64,000 bases of DNA. Source: Salinisphaera hydrothermalis C41B8. GTDB taxonomy: Bacteria > Pseudomonadota > Gammaproteobacteria > Nevskiales > Salinisphaeraceae. Below are positions 15,909-25,004 of this stretch, one piece after another. Positions within the stretch are counted from its first letter, which is position 1. Each line of letters starts with the position of its first letter. The notes beneath the pieces are model-generated. The model had not been told where the DNA came from. It saw only the letters and a program-made list of their open reading frames with translations, and did not search any database. The stretch spans positions 62,001 to 126,000 of the forward strand of contig NZ_APNK01000009.1 of assembly GCF_000732535.1 (NCBI RefSeq), read 5' to 3'. Made by a program: the position numbers and the translations under genes.

Positions 15909-17426
15909 ATGAGCGAGCCCATTCTCGAATGCCTTGAAATCGGCAAGCGCTTTGGTACCACCCCGGTGCTGAGCCGGATCGATCTGCGCCTGCAGATCGG
16001 TCGCGTGACCGCGCTCATGGGCGAGAACGGGGCCGGCAAGTCGACGCTGCTCAACATCATTGCCGGCCTGATCGCGCCGACCACCGGCGAGTTGCGGATC
16101 GACGGCGAGCCGGTGCGTGAGTTCACGCCCAGTGCCGGCCAGGCGCACGGCATTCAGATCGTTACCCAGGAACTGTCGCTGGTGCCGCATCTGACGGTGG
16201 CCGACAACATCTTCCTGGGCCGCGAGCTGACCGCCGGTTCCAAGCACGTCGGTTATCTGCAATCGCGCCGTATGTTCGACGAAGCCCAGGCGGCGATCGA
16301 TGCCTTCGGTGTGCCGATCAACGCGCGGGATCGGGTCGAGCAGATCAGCCTGTCCTATGCCCAGATCGTCGAGATCATCCGGGCTTATCATCGCCGGCCG
16401 CGCATCCTCTTGCTCGACGAGCCGACGTCCTCGCTGACCAGCAACGAAACACAGCATCTGTTCGATATCGTCGACAAGCTGCGCGCCGACGGCACGACGG
16501 TCGTGTTCACCACCCACAAGATGGACGAGGTCGAACGGATGGCCGATGACATCGCGGTGTTGCGCGACGGCGAGATCACGTTGAAAGCCGCGGCGCGCGA
16601 TCTGTCCTCGGCCGAGGTCGTCAATGCGATGGTGGGGCGCAAGCTGGCCGAGCAGCGGCTGGTATTGCCCGAGGTTGCGGATGTGCCGCCGGTGCTCGCG
16701 GTCGAACACTACGCCACGCGCGCGGCTGACGGCGGGGCCGATACGGCCTTCGATTTCGCGATTCGGCCCGGCGAGATCATCGGCCTGGCCGGCATCGCCG
16801 GGGCCGGGCGCACGGCGTTTCTCAAGTCGGTCTACGGTTTGCATCCCGCGCGCCAGGGGCGCGTGCGGCTGGCTGGCGCGGACTATGCCGATCGGTCGCC
16901 GTCGCGCTCACTGGCCCGTGGGTTGATCTATATCCCGGAAAGCCGCAAGGAGGCGGGCCTGGTGCTATCGCAGGGCATCGCCGCCAACGCGATCCTAGCC
17001 AATCTCGGCCGTTTTTCCGGCATCGCCGGCTGGCTCAAGACGTCGCGCGAACACGATGTCACGCGCGAAGCGCTGGAAGCGCTGCGCACCAAGTACGAAT
17101 CCACGCGCGCGTCGGTCGCCCAGCTATCCGGCGGCAACCAGCAGAAAGCGCTGGTCGCGCGCTGCCTGATCGCCGACGACCCGAAGGTGCTGTTACTGGA
17201 CGAGCCCACGCGCGGCATCGATGTCGGCGCCAAGGCCGATATCTACGAAATCATCGTCGAGTTGGCCCGCCACGGCGTGGCGATCGTGGTGTCGTCGTCG
17301 GAACTACCGGAGTTGATGACGCTGTCGCACCGCATCGCCGTATTCAAGGACGGCTTCATTGCCCGAACCTTCGAGCGTGACGCGTTCCAGGAGGCCGACA
17401 TCGTCCGGACCGCGATCGGCGCATGA
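15909..17426 (+). CDS. Sugar ABC transporter ATP-binding protein (RbsA/MglA type, two ATPase domains)
   Basis: A 505-residue fused double ATPase. The first half has Walker A GENGAGKST at residues 38-46 and Walker B ILLLDEPTSS; the second half has the degenerate P-loop GIAGAGRTAF usual for RbsA, the signature LSGGNQQKALVARCL and Walker B VLLLDEPTRGIDVG. This architecture is characteristic of CUT2 importers for monosaccharides such as ribose, galactose, xylose or polyols. It leads a three-gene transporter operon with permease and binding protein, divergent from the SorC regulator. Confidence 0.92.
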   Translation: MSEPILECLEIGKRFGTTPVLSRIDLRLQIGRVTALMGENGAGKSTLLNIIAGLIAPTTGELRIDGEPVREFTPSAGQAHGIQIVTQELSLVPHLTVADNIFLGRELTAGSKHVGYLQSRRMFDEAQAAIDAFGVPINARDRVEQISLSYAQIVEIIRAYHRRPRILLLDEPTSSLTSNETQHLFDIVDKLRADGTTVVFTTHKMDEVERMADDIAVLRDGEITLKAAARDLSSAEVVNAMVGRKLAEQRLVLPEVADVPPVLAVEHYATRAADGGADTAFDFAIRPGEIIGLAGIAGAGRTAFLKSVYGLHPARQGRVRLAGADYADRSPSRSLARGLIYIPESRKEAGLVLSQGIAANAILANLGRFSGIAGWLKTSREHDVTREALEALRTKYESTRASVAQLSGGNQQKALVARCLIADDPKVLLLDEPTRGIDVGAKADIYEIIVELARHGVAIVVSSSELPELMTLSHRIAVFKDGFIARTFERDAFQEADIVRTAIGA

Positions 17427-17471
17427 CCGCGACGATTCGGCGAGCCCGCGGTTCAGAAAGAGGATGACCCA

Positions 17472-18488
17472 GTGAGTACTGCCCCGACATCGACCCAGAA
17501 ACCGTCAGATGACGCCGCGACCGCGGCGCGTCGGCCGGCCTTTTTCAATCGCCAGCGGCTGGCCTCGCTGGTGGTCTGGATCGCGTTCGCCTGCTACGTG
17601 ATCCCGCTGGCGATCGCCCAGCCGCAGTTCATCTCCTTCTACAACATCATCTCGATCCTGATGCTGATCTCGGTCTATGCCTTGATCGGCTTCGGCGAGG
17701 GCGTGGTGGTGCTCTCGGGCGGGATCGATCTGTCGGTGGGCAGCATCGTGGGCCTTGCCGGCGTGGTTGCGGCGGTGATTCTGACCGGGCATTCGGGGGT
17801 CGGCTGGTGTCTGGTGGCGATTGCCGGCGGCGTGCTGGCCGGTTTGCTCATCGGCGCCTTCAACGGCATCGCGGTAGCGCTGCTCAATATTCCGTCGTTC
17901 GTGGCCACGCTCGGCACGCTGTCGATCGCCCTCGGCGTCGGCTATGTCTTCAGCGCCGGGCAACAGATCTCGATCGACAACGATCCGTTTCTGAATATCT
18001 CGATCAACGCGTATTTCGGCATTCCGATTCCGATCTACATCATGTTCATCGTGTTTCTGCTGCTCTGGCTGGTGCTGTCGAAGACCCGCTTCGGCCGCTA
18101 TATCTATGCCGTGGGCGGCAATATCCAGGCTGCCTTCGTCGCCGGCCTGCCGATCCGGCGCGTGCTGATTTCGGCGTTCGTGATCTCGGGCGGGCTGTCC
18201 GGGCTGGCGGGCGTACTGCTGGCCGCCCAGATCACCGCCGGTATCGCCTCGACCGGCTCCGGCTACGAACTCACCGCCATTGCGGCGCCGGTCATCGGCG
18301 GCATCAGCCTGGCCGGCGGCCGGGGCTCGATCGCCGGCGCGCTGTTCGGCGTGATCCTGCTGGGCACCATCGACAACGGCCTGACCATTCTCAATGTCTC
18401 GCCGTTCTATCAGCACATCATCCGCGGTTTCATCATCATCCTGGCGGTCTTTCTGGACACCATCGCCAGCCGAAGAAAGCTGGTCTGA
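17472..18488 (+). CDS. Sugar ABC transporter permease (RbsC type)
   Basis: A 338-residue inner-membrane permease with about eight to ten helices. The GTG start at 17472 has AGAGGAT upstream. Family marks are GFGEGVVVLSGGIDLSVGSIVGLAGV, FNGIAVALLNIPSFVATLGT and AAPVIGGISLAGGRGSIAGALFG, all typical of RbsC-like CUT2 permeases. One permease gene would form a homodimer with the double ATPase. It is 45 bases downstream of the ATPase gene and upstream of the binding-protein gene. Confidence 0.92.
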   Translation: MSTAPTSTQKPSDDAATAARRPAFFNRQRLASLVVWIAFACYVIPLAIAQPQFISFYNIISILMLISVYALIGFGEGVVVLSGGIDLSVGSIVGLAGVVAAVILTGHSGVGWCLVAIAGGVLAGLLIGAFNGIAVALLNIPSFVATLGTLSIALGVGYVFSAGQQISIDNDPFLNISINAYFGIPIPIYIMFIVFLLLWLVLSKTRFGRYIYAVGGNIQAAFVAGLPIRRVLISAFVISGGLSGLAGVLLAAQITAGIASTGSGYELTAIAAPVIGGISLAGGRGSIAGALFGVILLGTIDNGLTILNVSPFYQHIIRGFIIILAVFLDTIASRRKLV

Positions 18489-18565
18489 GCGTCGGGATGA
18501 AGCGCTTTACAACAAACCACAGCCGATGGGGCTGTGATCTCGAGCGAGAAAACAGGAGGACGATC

Positions 18566-19615
18566 ATGAAATCATCATTCATCAAGCGGGCCGGGGCCGC
18601 GCTGCTCGCGTTCGGCTGTGTGGCCCTGGCCGGGCCCGCGCTGGCAGCCCAGGCCAACAGTAACGACAGCAGCAAAAAGCCCGTGACGGTGGGCTTTACC
18701 GTCTATGCCATGTCGGGCTGGGTCTCCTCCGGCAAGGAAGGCGTGGACAAGGTGGCCAAGGCCAACAACGTCGACCTGCGCTGGGCCAGTGCGGACGGCT
18801 CGGTCGCCAGCCAGGTGGCCCAGGTCAAGCAGTTCATCTCGCAGAACGTGGACGCGATCATCATCGATCCGGTCGATTCTTCCGCGCTGGGCCCGCAGAT
18901 CAAGGAAGCCCGTGATAAGGGCATCAAGGTGATCGGCACCAATGTGAAGATCTTCCCGCCGGGCGAACAGTATCTGACCTCCTACGTTGGCCCGGACGAC
19001 GTGCTGGCCGGCGAGAACGAGACCAAGGCACTGGTCGAGAAGATCGGTGGCAAGGGCAATGTGGTGATCCTGAAGGGCCCGCTCGGCCAGTCGGCGACCA
19101 TCGATCGCACGAAGGGCATCGAGAACGTGCTCAAGCAGCATCCGGGCATCAAAGTGTTGGCCCAGCGCCCGGGCGACTGGAAGCGCGAGGAAGGCTACAA
19201 CATCACCGCTTCCTGGCTGTCGCGCTATGGCACCAAGATCGACGGCATCATTTCGGAGAACGACGACATGGCGGTCGGTGCGATCCGCGCCATGCGTCAG
19301 CGTCGTATCACCAACGTGCCGGTGGTCGGCGTGGATGGCATCGAGGCCGGCCTGAAGAACGTGGCCTCCGGTCGTCAGCTGGTCACCAATCTGCAGAATG
19401 CCCCGCTCCAGCTCGGCATGGCGCTGCAGGTTGCGGTCAACGCGGTGCACGGCCAGTCCGTGCCCAAGAAGATCATGATCCACATGCCGGTCGTGACCCA
19501 CGATAACGCCGACAAGTACATGAAGCAGATGTACGACAACCGGCAGCAGTTCATCGACGGCCTGCCGGAGCTGATCAACAAGAACCTGGCCTCCGGCCAC
19601 TACGGTCAGCAGTAA
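18566..19615 (+). CDS. Periplasmic sugar-binding protein (RbsB type)
   Basis: A 349-residue periplasmic binding protein of the LacI-like type-1 fold. The start at 18566 has a near-perfect AGGAGGA site at 18554-18560; the signal peptide ends near GPALA-AQANS. The motifs VDAIIIDPVDSSALGPQIKEA, GIKVIGTNV and VVGVDGIEAGLKNVASG follow the RbsB pattern. Substrate is not deducible; with a SorC regulator and a polyol-type dehydrogenase nearby, a sugar alcohol or rare sugar is plausible. Confidence 0.91.
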   Translation: MKSSFIKRAGAALLAFGCVALAGPALAAQANSNDSSKKPVTVGFTVYAMSGWVSSGKEGVDKVAKANNVDLRWASADGSVASQVAQVKQFISQNVDAIIIDPVDSSALGPQIKEARDKGIKVIGTNVKIFPPGEQYLTSYVGPDDVLAGENETKALVEKIGGKGNVVILKGPLGQSATIDRTKGIENVLKQHPGIKVLAQRPGDWKREEGYNITASWLSRYGTKIDGIISENDDMAVGAIRAMRQRRITNVPVVGVDGIEAGLKNVASGRQLVTNLQNAPLQLGMALQVAVNAVHGQSVPKKIMIHMPVVTHDNADKYMKQMYDNRQQFIDGLPELINKNLASGHYGQQ

Positions 19616-19759
19616 ATCTTTCGGCGGCGCCGTGTTCGTCGGGTGACGGACACGGTGGCCGCCCGTCTCATTCGTCGTTCGTTCATCGGGTTTGCGCCCG
19701 GTGCGGGTTCGCTCGGGCCCGGGTCGGCGACGAGACGTTCATCCCACGCGGTGATTCCC

Positions 19760-20524
19760 ATGGAATATCAAGGCTATGACAAGAATTTCGCGCTCACCGG
19801 CCGAACCGCGCTGATCACGGGCGGCGCGGCCGGTATCGGGCGTGCCATCGCCGAGCTGTATGTCGAAAAAGGCGCCCGGGTGGCGCTGGTCGACCGCAGT
19901 GAGCACGTCGCGGCCACTGCGGCCGAGCTCGGCGAGAACGCGGCGATCGGTATTCAGGCCGACGTGACCGACAGCGTCGACGTGCACGCGGCGGTCGAGC
20001 GGGTGGTGGCCGAATTCGGGCGTATCGACGTGCTGGTCAACAACGCCGGCGTGGTCGCGCTCGACTGGGCGGAAGAGCTCAGCGAGGCGGACTGGGACCT
20101 CACGCTGAACGTGAATCTCAAGGGCGTCTTCCTGATGTGCCAGACCGTGGGCCGGCATATGCTCGAATCCGGTGGCGGGCGCATCGTCAACATGGCGTCG
20201 CAGGCGGCCGAGGTCGCGCTCGACAAGCATCTGGCCTACTGCACGAGCAAGGCCGGCGTGGTCGGTCTGACCAAGGTGCTGGCTTCGGAATGGGGCCCGC
20301 GCAACGTCCGCGTCAACGCGATTTCGCCGACCGTCGCGCTGACCGAGCTTGGCCGCAAGGCATGGGCCGGTGAGGTCGGCGAACGGATGAAGGAAAAGAT
20401 CCCGGCGCGGCGTTTCGTCTATCCGGAAGAAATCGCCGGCTGTGCGCTGTATCTGGCCAGCGACGCCGCCGACATGATCAACGGCGCCAACCTGGTCATC
20501 GACGGCGGCTACAGCATTCAGTAA
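19760..20524 (+). CDS. Short-chain dehydrogenase, polyol/threitol dehydrogenase-like (GolD type)
   Basis: A 254-residue SDR. The ATG at 19760 starts MEYQGYDKNFALTGR, the natural SDR N-terminus; an in-frame upstream GTG would add about 39 arginine-rich residues without support. The cofactor motif TGGAAGIG, NNAG, and the catalytic Ser...Tyr160-X3-Lys164 (AYCTSKAG) are complete. Asp after the second strand (ALVDRS) favours NAD over NADP. Sequence character resembles dehydrogenases of glycerol, threitol and similar polyols. It lies 144 bases after the sugar-binding protein and likely oxidises the imported substrate. Confidence 0.85.
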   Translation: MEYQGYDKNFALTGRTALITGGAAGIGRAIAELYVEKGARVALVDRSEHVAATAAELGENAAIGIQADVTDSVDVHAAVERVVAEFGRIDVLVNNAGVVALDWAEELSEADWDLTLNVNLKGVFLMCQTVGRHMLESGGGRIVNMASQAAEVALDKHLAYCTSKAGVVGLTKVLASEWGPRNVRVNAISPTVALTELGRKAWAGEVGERMKEKIPARRFVYPEEIAGCALYLASDAADMINGANLVIDGGYSIQ

Positions 20525-20530
20525 ACGCAA

Positions 20531-20553
20531 GCGGCGGGAGCCGTTCCCGCCGC
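20531..20553. terminator. Terminator-like hairpin between the convergent dehydrogenase and transaminase genes
   Basis: Perfect 9-bp stem GCGGCGGGA / TCCCGCCGC with a 5-base loop GCCGT, 7 bases past the dehydrogenase stop. No T tract follows on either strand. Its place between convergent genes supports a terminator role. Confidence 0.45.
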
Positions 20554-20597
20554 GCGCATGCGATCAGCGTCAGAGCCGATTCCACTAGGGTCTGTTC

Positions 20598-21971
20598 TCA
20601 GTCGATGCTCGGGATGATATCGGCCAGCACATTGCAGATATGGTCGATATCGGCTTTTTCGGCGATGAAGGGCGGGCCGAGCTGGACCGTGTCGCCGCCG
20701 AAGCGGACATACAAGCCGCGATCCCAGGCCGCCATGGCGATCTGCCAGGGGCGCTTGCCGGGCTCGCCGGGCAGGGCTTCGATCTGGAAGGCGCCGGCCA
20801 GGCCCAGGTTGCGAATATCGACGATATGCTTCAACCCCTTGAGGTTGTGCAGCTGGTCCTCGAAATAAGGCGCGAGTTCGGCCGCCCGGGCGACCAGGCC
20901 ATCGCGTTCCATCACGTCCAGCGCGGCCAGCCCCGCGGCACAGGCCAGCGGATGCGCCGAATAGGTATAGCCGTGGCGGAATTCGACGTCGTACTCCAGC
21001 GGTGACGTCTCCATGAACGCATCGTGGATGGCGTCGGTGACCGCGACCGCGCCCATCGGGACCGAGCCATTGGTGATGTTCTTGGCCATGGTAAGGATGT
21101 CCGGCGTCACGCCGAACAGCTCGGCGCCGAAGGTCGCCCCCAGCCGGCCGAAGCCGGTCAGCACCTCGTCGAAGATCAACAGGATGTCGTGTTTACGACA
21201 GATCGCGGCCAGACGCTCCAGATAACCCTTCGGCGGCACGATCACGCCCGCCGAGCCGCTCATGGGCTCGACCATCACGGCGGCGATGGTCTCGGCCCCG
21301 GCGTCCTGAATCTGTTGTTCCAGCACGTCGGCCAGATCCGCGCCGTGCTCGGGGCAGCCGCGCGAGAAACGATTTTCCTCGAGCAGCGTATGCGGCAGAT
21401 GGCCGGTGGCCATCAGCTCGCCGAAGCCGGCCCGATTCGGTTCGATGCCGCCGACGCTGGTGCCGCCGACATTGACGCCGTGATACCCCTTCACCCGGCC
21501 GATCAGTCGGTTCTTCTCCGGGCGGCCGCGACGGGCCCAGTAGCCCTTGGCGATCTTGATCGCGGTATCGGCCGATTCCGAGCCCGAGTTGGTGAAAAAC
21601 ACGTGATCGAGCCCGGCCGGGGTGAACTGCTTCACCCGATTGGCCAGTTCGAAGCCCAGTGGATGGGCGTACTGAAACGGGGGCGCGTAATCGAGCGTGC
21701 GCGCGGCCTCGGCGATCGCCTCGGCGATTTCGGGCCGGCCGTGTCCGAAGCTGGCACACCACAGGCCGGACAGCGTGTCGTATTTCTTGGAACCGTCCTC
21801 GGCGGTGTAATAACAGCCCGCGGCGCCAACCAGTAGGCGCCGTTTCGACTTGAATTCGCGATTGGACGTGAACGGCATCCAGAAGGCTTCCATATCCGCG
21901 TCGGACAGCCGTTCGGCGCGGGCGCGCCAATCCGAAGAGACAGGGCGTTGAAACTGAGGCTGGGACGCCAT
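20598..21971 (-). CDS. Class III aminotransferase (omega-amino acid / beta-alanine--pyruvate type)
   Basis: A 457-residue PLP enzyme. Class III marks are FFTNSGSESADTAIKIA (phosphate cup), YHGVNVGG, IFDEVLTGFGR with Asp268 contacting the PLP ring nitrogen, and the Schiff-base Lys297 in TMAKNITNGSVPMGAV. The active-site region WMPFTSNREFK is characteristic of omega-amino acid:pyruvate transaminases that use beta-alanine, putrescine-derived omega-amines or 4-aminobutyrate. It could consume amines or gamma-aminobutyrate produced by the polyamine operon at the left, though it is transcribed alone. Confidence 0.88.
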   Translation of the reverse strand: MASQPQFQRPVSSDWRARAERLSDADMEAFWMPFTSNREFKSKRRLLVGAAGCYYTAEDGSKKYDTLSGLWCASFGHGRPEIAEAIAEAARTLDYAPPFQYAHPLGFELANRVKQFTPAGLDHVFFTNSGSESADTAIKIAKGYWARRGRPEKNRLIGRVKGYHGVNVGGTSVGGIEPNRAGFGELMATGHLPHTLLEENRFSRGCPEHGADLADVLEQQIQDAGAETIAAVMVEPMSGSAGVIVPPKGYLERLAAICRKHDILLIFDEVLTGFGRLGATFGAELFGVTPDILTMAKNITNGSVPMGAVAVTDAIHDAFMETSPLEYDVEFRHGYTYSAHPLACAAGLAALDVMERDGLVARAAELAPYFEDQLHNLKGLKHIVDIRNLGLAGAFQIEALPGEPGKRPWQIAMAAWDRGLYVRFGGDTVQLGPPFIAEKADIDHICNVLADIIPSID

Positions 21972-22185
21972 GAGGGAATCACCGGTTTGGGAGATGGATA
22001 ACGGAGCGGATCGGGTTGGAGCCCTTAGCCATTTGACGCCGTACCGCCGCCCGGATGCAACTCGGGTCTGTGTCGCACCCCGGCGGCGCCCGAGCGCCTC
22101 GAATGCACTCGGCTAGGGGTCGTGCGAAACCGCAACAAGCTCTAAGCTTGACCGGAGTGCGGGGTTTGAATCCGGGAGCAAGAGC

Positions 22186-23988
22186 TTGAGTGTCTCGCTG
22201 GTCGAAGTGGTGATCTTCCTTGCGGCCGCGGTCATCGCCGTGCCGATCGCTCAGAAGCTGCGGCTGGGCTCGGTGCTCGGTTATCTGCTGGCCGGTATGG
22301 TGATCGGGCCATGGGGTTTCGGCCTGATTGGCCAGGTCGACGAAGTGCTGCATCTGGCCGAGTTCGGCGTGGTGTTCCTGCTATTCATCATCGGGCTGGA
22401 AATGCAGCCACGACGTCTATGGGCGTTGCGCAAGGTGATCGTGGGGCTCGGCGGACTGCAGGTGCTGGCGACCGGCGTCGCGCTGTCGCTGGCGGCGGCG
22501 TGGATCATGCATCTGCCGCCGGCGCCGGCCGCAGTGGCCGGTTTCTCGCTGGCGCTGTCGTCGACCGCGTTTGCCCTGCAGATGCTGGGCGAGCGCGGTG
22601 AGCTCACCTCGCGCCATGGCCGCTCGTCGTTCGCGATCCTGCTGTTCCAGGATCTGGCGGTGATTCCCATCCTCGCGCTGCTGCCGTTGCTATCCATCGG
22701 TACGACCGAGATATCGCTGCTCGGCGGTATCGAGAAGACGGCCAAGGCGGCAGCCGTAATCGCCGGTTTGGTGATCGGCGGCCACTATGTTCTCAAGCCG
22801 GTGCTGCGCGTGGTGGCCGCCACACGCATGCAGGAAATCTTCATCGCCATGACGCTGCTGATCGTGGTCGGCACGGCCGCGGTCATGGAAGCTGCGGGTA
22901 TCTCGGTAGCGCTGGGCGCGTTCGTCGCCGGGGTGCTGCTCGCCGATTCCGAATATCGGCACGAACTCGAAGCCAACGTCGATCCGTTCAAGGATCTGTT
23001 GCTGGGTCTGTTTTTCATTGCCGTGGGCATGTCGATCAACCTGGGCCTGTTCGCCTCTCACCCCGGTTATCTGATCGCGCTGACGCTCGGTCTGGTGGCG
23101 GTCAAGGGCGCGATTCTGGCCGTACTCGCCCGCCGACAAGGGCTGTCGTGGGCGGCGTCGCGTAATCTGGCCGCTTATCTCGGTCAGGGCGGTGAATTCG
23201 CCTTCGTCATCCTGTCCACGGCGGTGGCCGGCGGCTTGTTCGTACAGCCGGAGGCCGACGTGCTGGTGGCGACGGTGACATTGTCGATGGTGCTCACGCC
23301 GTTCGCGGTTCAGGGCGTGGCCTGGTTCAACGCGCGCCGCGCCCCGGCGGATCAAACGCCGGACTACGAAACGCCGGCGGAATCCGAGCATCCGGTGATT
23401 ATCGCCGGCTTCGGGCGCGTGGGCGGGATCATCGCCCGCATGCTGCGCGCCAAGCGCATCGGCTTCGTGGCGCTGGAGGCCAACCCCGCCCAGGTGGATT
23501 TCGTTCGCCGCTTCGGCGCCAAGGTGTATTACGGCGATGCCTCGCGGGTCGACATGCTGCGCGCCGCTCGTGCCGAGGAGGCCCGCGTGCTGGTGCTGGC
23601 GATCGCCGACGTGGAGGTTTCGCTGCGTACCGTGCATATGGTGCAGACCCATTTCCCGCATCTCACCATCGTGGCGCGGGCGCGTGATCGCCAGCATGCC
23701 TATCGGCTCATGGATCTGGGGGTGACGGTCTTCCAGCGCGATACGTTCCTGTCCAGCATTGCTCTGGCTGGCGACACCATGCGGGCGCTGGGCATGCGTC
23801 GCGAGGAGGTCGAGCGCGCACAGAAGACCTTCAAGGCGCACGACGAGGCGCGCCTGGCCGAGCATTACGAAGTCGCCAACGACGAAGATCGTCTGGCCAA
23901 GCGCGTACGCGAGGCCGCAGTCGAGTTGGAGGAACTGTTCGAGCGTGACGAACTGGCCGCCGAGCCCGATGAATCCGGCGGGCGCTGA
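22186..23988 (+). CDS. Kef/YbaL-type cation:proton antiporter with RCK (TrkA-N) domain
   Basis: A 600-residue CPA2-family transporter. A TTG start with GGGAG at 22174-22178 is used since no ATG or GTG lies nearer the first helix. About twelve helices fill residues 5-380, including LGYLLAGMVIGPWGFGLI and ALSSTAFALQML. After a short linker the TrkA-N Rossmann domain begins with VIIAGFGRVGGIIARML (GFGRVG at 408-413). The C-terminus is acidic. It is likely a potassium/proton antiporter used in pH, osmotic or electrophile stress. No KefF/KefG flavoprotein partner is adjacent. Confidence 0.87.
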   Translation: MSVSLVEVVIFLAAAVIAVPIAQKLRLGSVLGYLLAGMVIGPWGFGLIGQVDEVLHLAEFGVVFLLFIIGLEMQPRRLWALRKVIVGLGGLQVLATGVALSLAAAWIMHLPPAPAAVAGFSLALSSTAFALQMLGERGELTSRHGRSSFAILLFQDLAVIPILALLPLLSIGTTEISLLGGIEKTAKAAAVIAGLVIGGHYVLKPVLRVVAATRMQEIFIAMTLLIVVGTAAVMEAAGISVALGAFVAGVLLADSEYRHELEANVDPFKDLLLGLFFIAVGMSINLGLFASHPGYLIALTLGLVAVKGAILAVLARRQGLSWAASRNLAAYLGQGGEFAFVILSTAVAGGLFVQPEADVLVATVTLSMVLTPFAVQGVAWFNARRAPADQTPDYETPAESEHPVIIAGFGRVGGIIARMLRAKRIGFVALEANPAQVDFVRRFGAKVYYGDASRVDMLRAARAEEARVLVLAIADVEVSLRTVHMVQTHFPHLTIVARARDRQHAYRLMDLGVTVFQRDTFLSSIALAGDTMRALGMRREEVERAQKTFKAHDEARLAEHYEVANDEDRLAKRVREAAVELEELFERDELAAEPDESGGR

Positions 23989-23992
23989 GCGT

Positions 23993-24874
23993 TCAGCGCC
24001 GGACGGCGCGGTCGTTGAGGTATTCGGTCAATGCAAACCCCGCCAGCAGCCAGAATCCGCCGACCAGCAGGCCGGCGGCCACGTCGCTGGTGAAATGCAC
24101 CGACAACAGAAGCCGGCTGAACGCAATCAGGGCAATCAGTGCGCCGCACCAATAGACCAGTTCGAAGCGCAGTCGAGTGCTGGGCAACACGCGTGCGATC
24201 GCATAGGCGATAAAGCCGTAGACGGCCATCGAGCCGGTGGCGTGCCCACTGGGAAACGAGGGCGTGATGGCACTGGCGAAGGTCAGAAAATCCGGACGCG
24301 GCCGATCGACGGCGTACTTGCCGACATAGGTCAGCGTTTCCGACCCCAGCACGGTCAGCAACAGCCCGGGAATATAAGTCGTACGCCGATCCGCCCAGAG
24401 AAAGGCGGTGGCAACCAATACGACGGCGACCAGCGTAGGAATATCGGCCAAATGCGTAATCTGGGCGAAGACATGCAGCAGATCGCTGTTGCGCAACGGC
24501 GCCAGGGCCGCGTTGACGTGGGCATCGAAGTGCACGATTTCTTCGCGTTCGATGACGTCCTCGGCCAGATCGCTACCGAGCGAGGCCAGATAGCCAGCCA
24601 GGATCACCATCAGTGTCAGCGGCAGCCCGGTGAAGCGGTCGGTGGCGAAGCGGGCGGCCACCCAGGCGCTCGTGCGCGGAAAGCGAGCGCTGAGGGTATC
24701 GGCAAGAAAGCGCCGCCCGGGCAAGGCTCGGCCGGTACGGCTAGCGGCCCGGCGGGTGGCCGGCGTGGCCCGGCGAATCGCCCACCAGACTAAACCGGCG
24801 ACCAGTCGGCCGACGACCAGCAACAACGCAAGTAGGCCGAGCAACCACCAGAATGACAGTGTGGGGTCCGACAC
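23993..24874 (-). CDS. PAP2-family membrane phosphatase
   Basis: A 293-residue integral membrane protein (GTG at 24874 with AAAGAG upstream; another GTG at 24922 would add 16 residues). The three PAP2 motifs are present: KYAVDRPRP, PSFPSGHATGSM and SRLLLSVHFTSDVAAGLLVG. Six helices are predicted, with a basic stretch after the first. Such enzymes dephosphorylate lipid phosphates, for example undecaprenyl pyrophosphate or phosphatidic acid, at the membrane surface. Its stop is only 4 bases from the convergent Kef gene. Confidence 0.88.
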   Translation of the reverse strand: MSDPTLSFWWLLGLLALLLVVGRLVAGLVWWAIRRATPATRRAASRTGRALPGRRFLADTLSARFPRTSAWVAARFATDRFTGLPLTLMVILAGYLASLGSDLAEDVIEREEIVHFDAHVNAALAPLRNSDLLHVFAQITHLADIPTLVAVVLVATAFLWADRRTTYIPGLLLTVLGSETLTYVGKYAVDRPRPDFLTFASAITPSFPSGHATGSMAVYGFIAYAIARVLPSTRLRFELVYWCGALIALIAFSRLLLSVHFTSDVAAGLLVGGFWLLAGFALTEYLNDRAVRR

Positions 24875-25004
24875 GAGGACTCTTTCTGCGACAGCGGGTG
24901 AATGCGTCAGTATACGGATCACGCGTGTTCGCGGGGTTTGTTAGCATCCGCCGTGATGCGCGCCACGATTCGGTGGCCGTTGCCATCGGGGATGCCACCG
25001 CAGC

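Noticed and set aside
22161-22178. tRNA-like T-loop string GGGTTTGAATCCG
   Set aside because: No acceptor stem, anticodon or D arm could be built in the surrounding 80 bases, and the loop lacks the invariant C of TTC.
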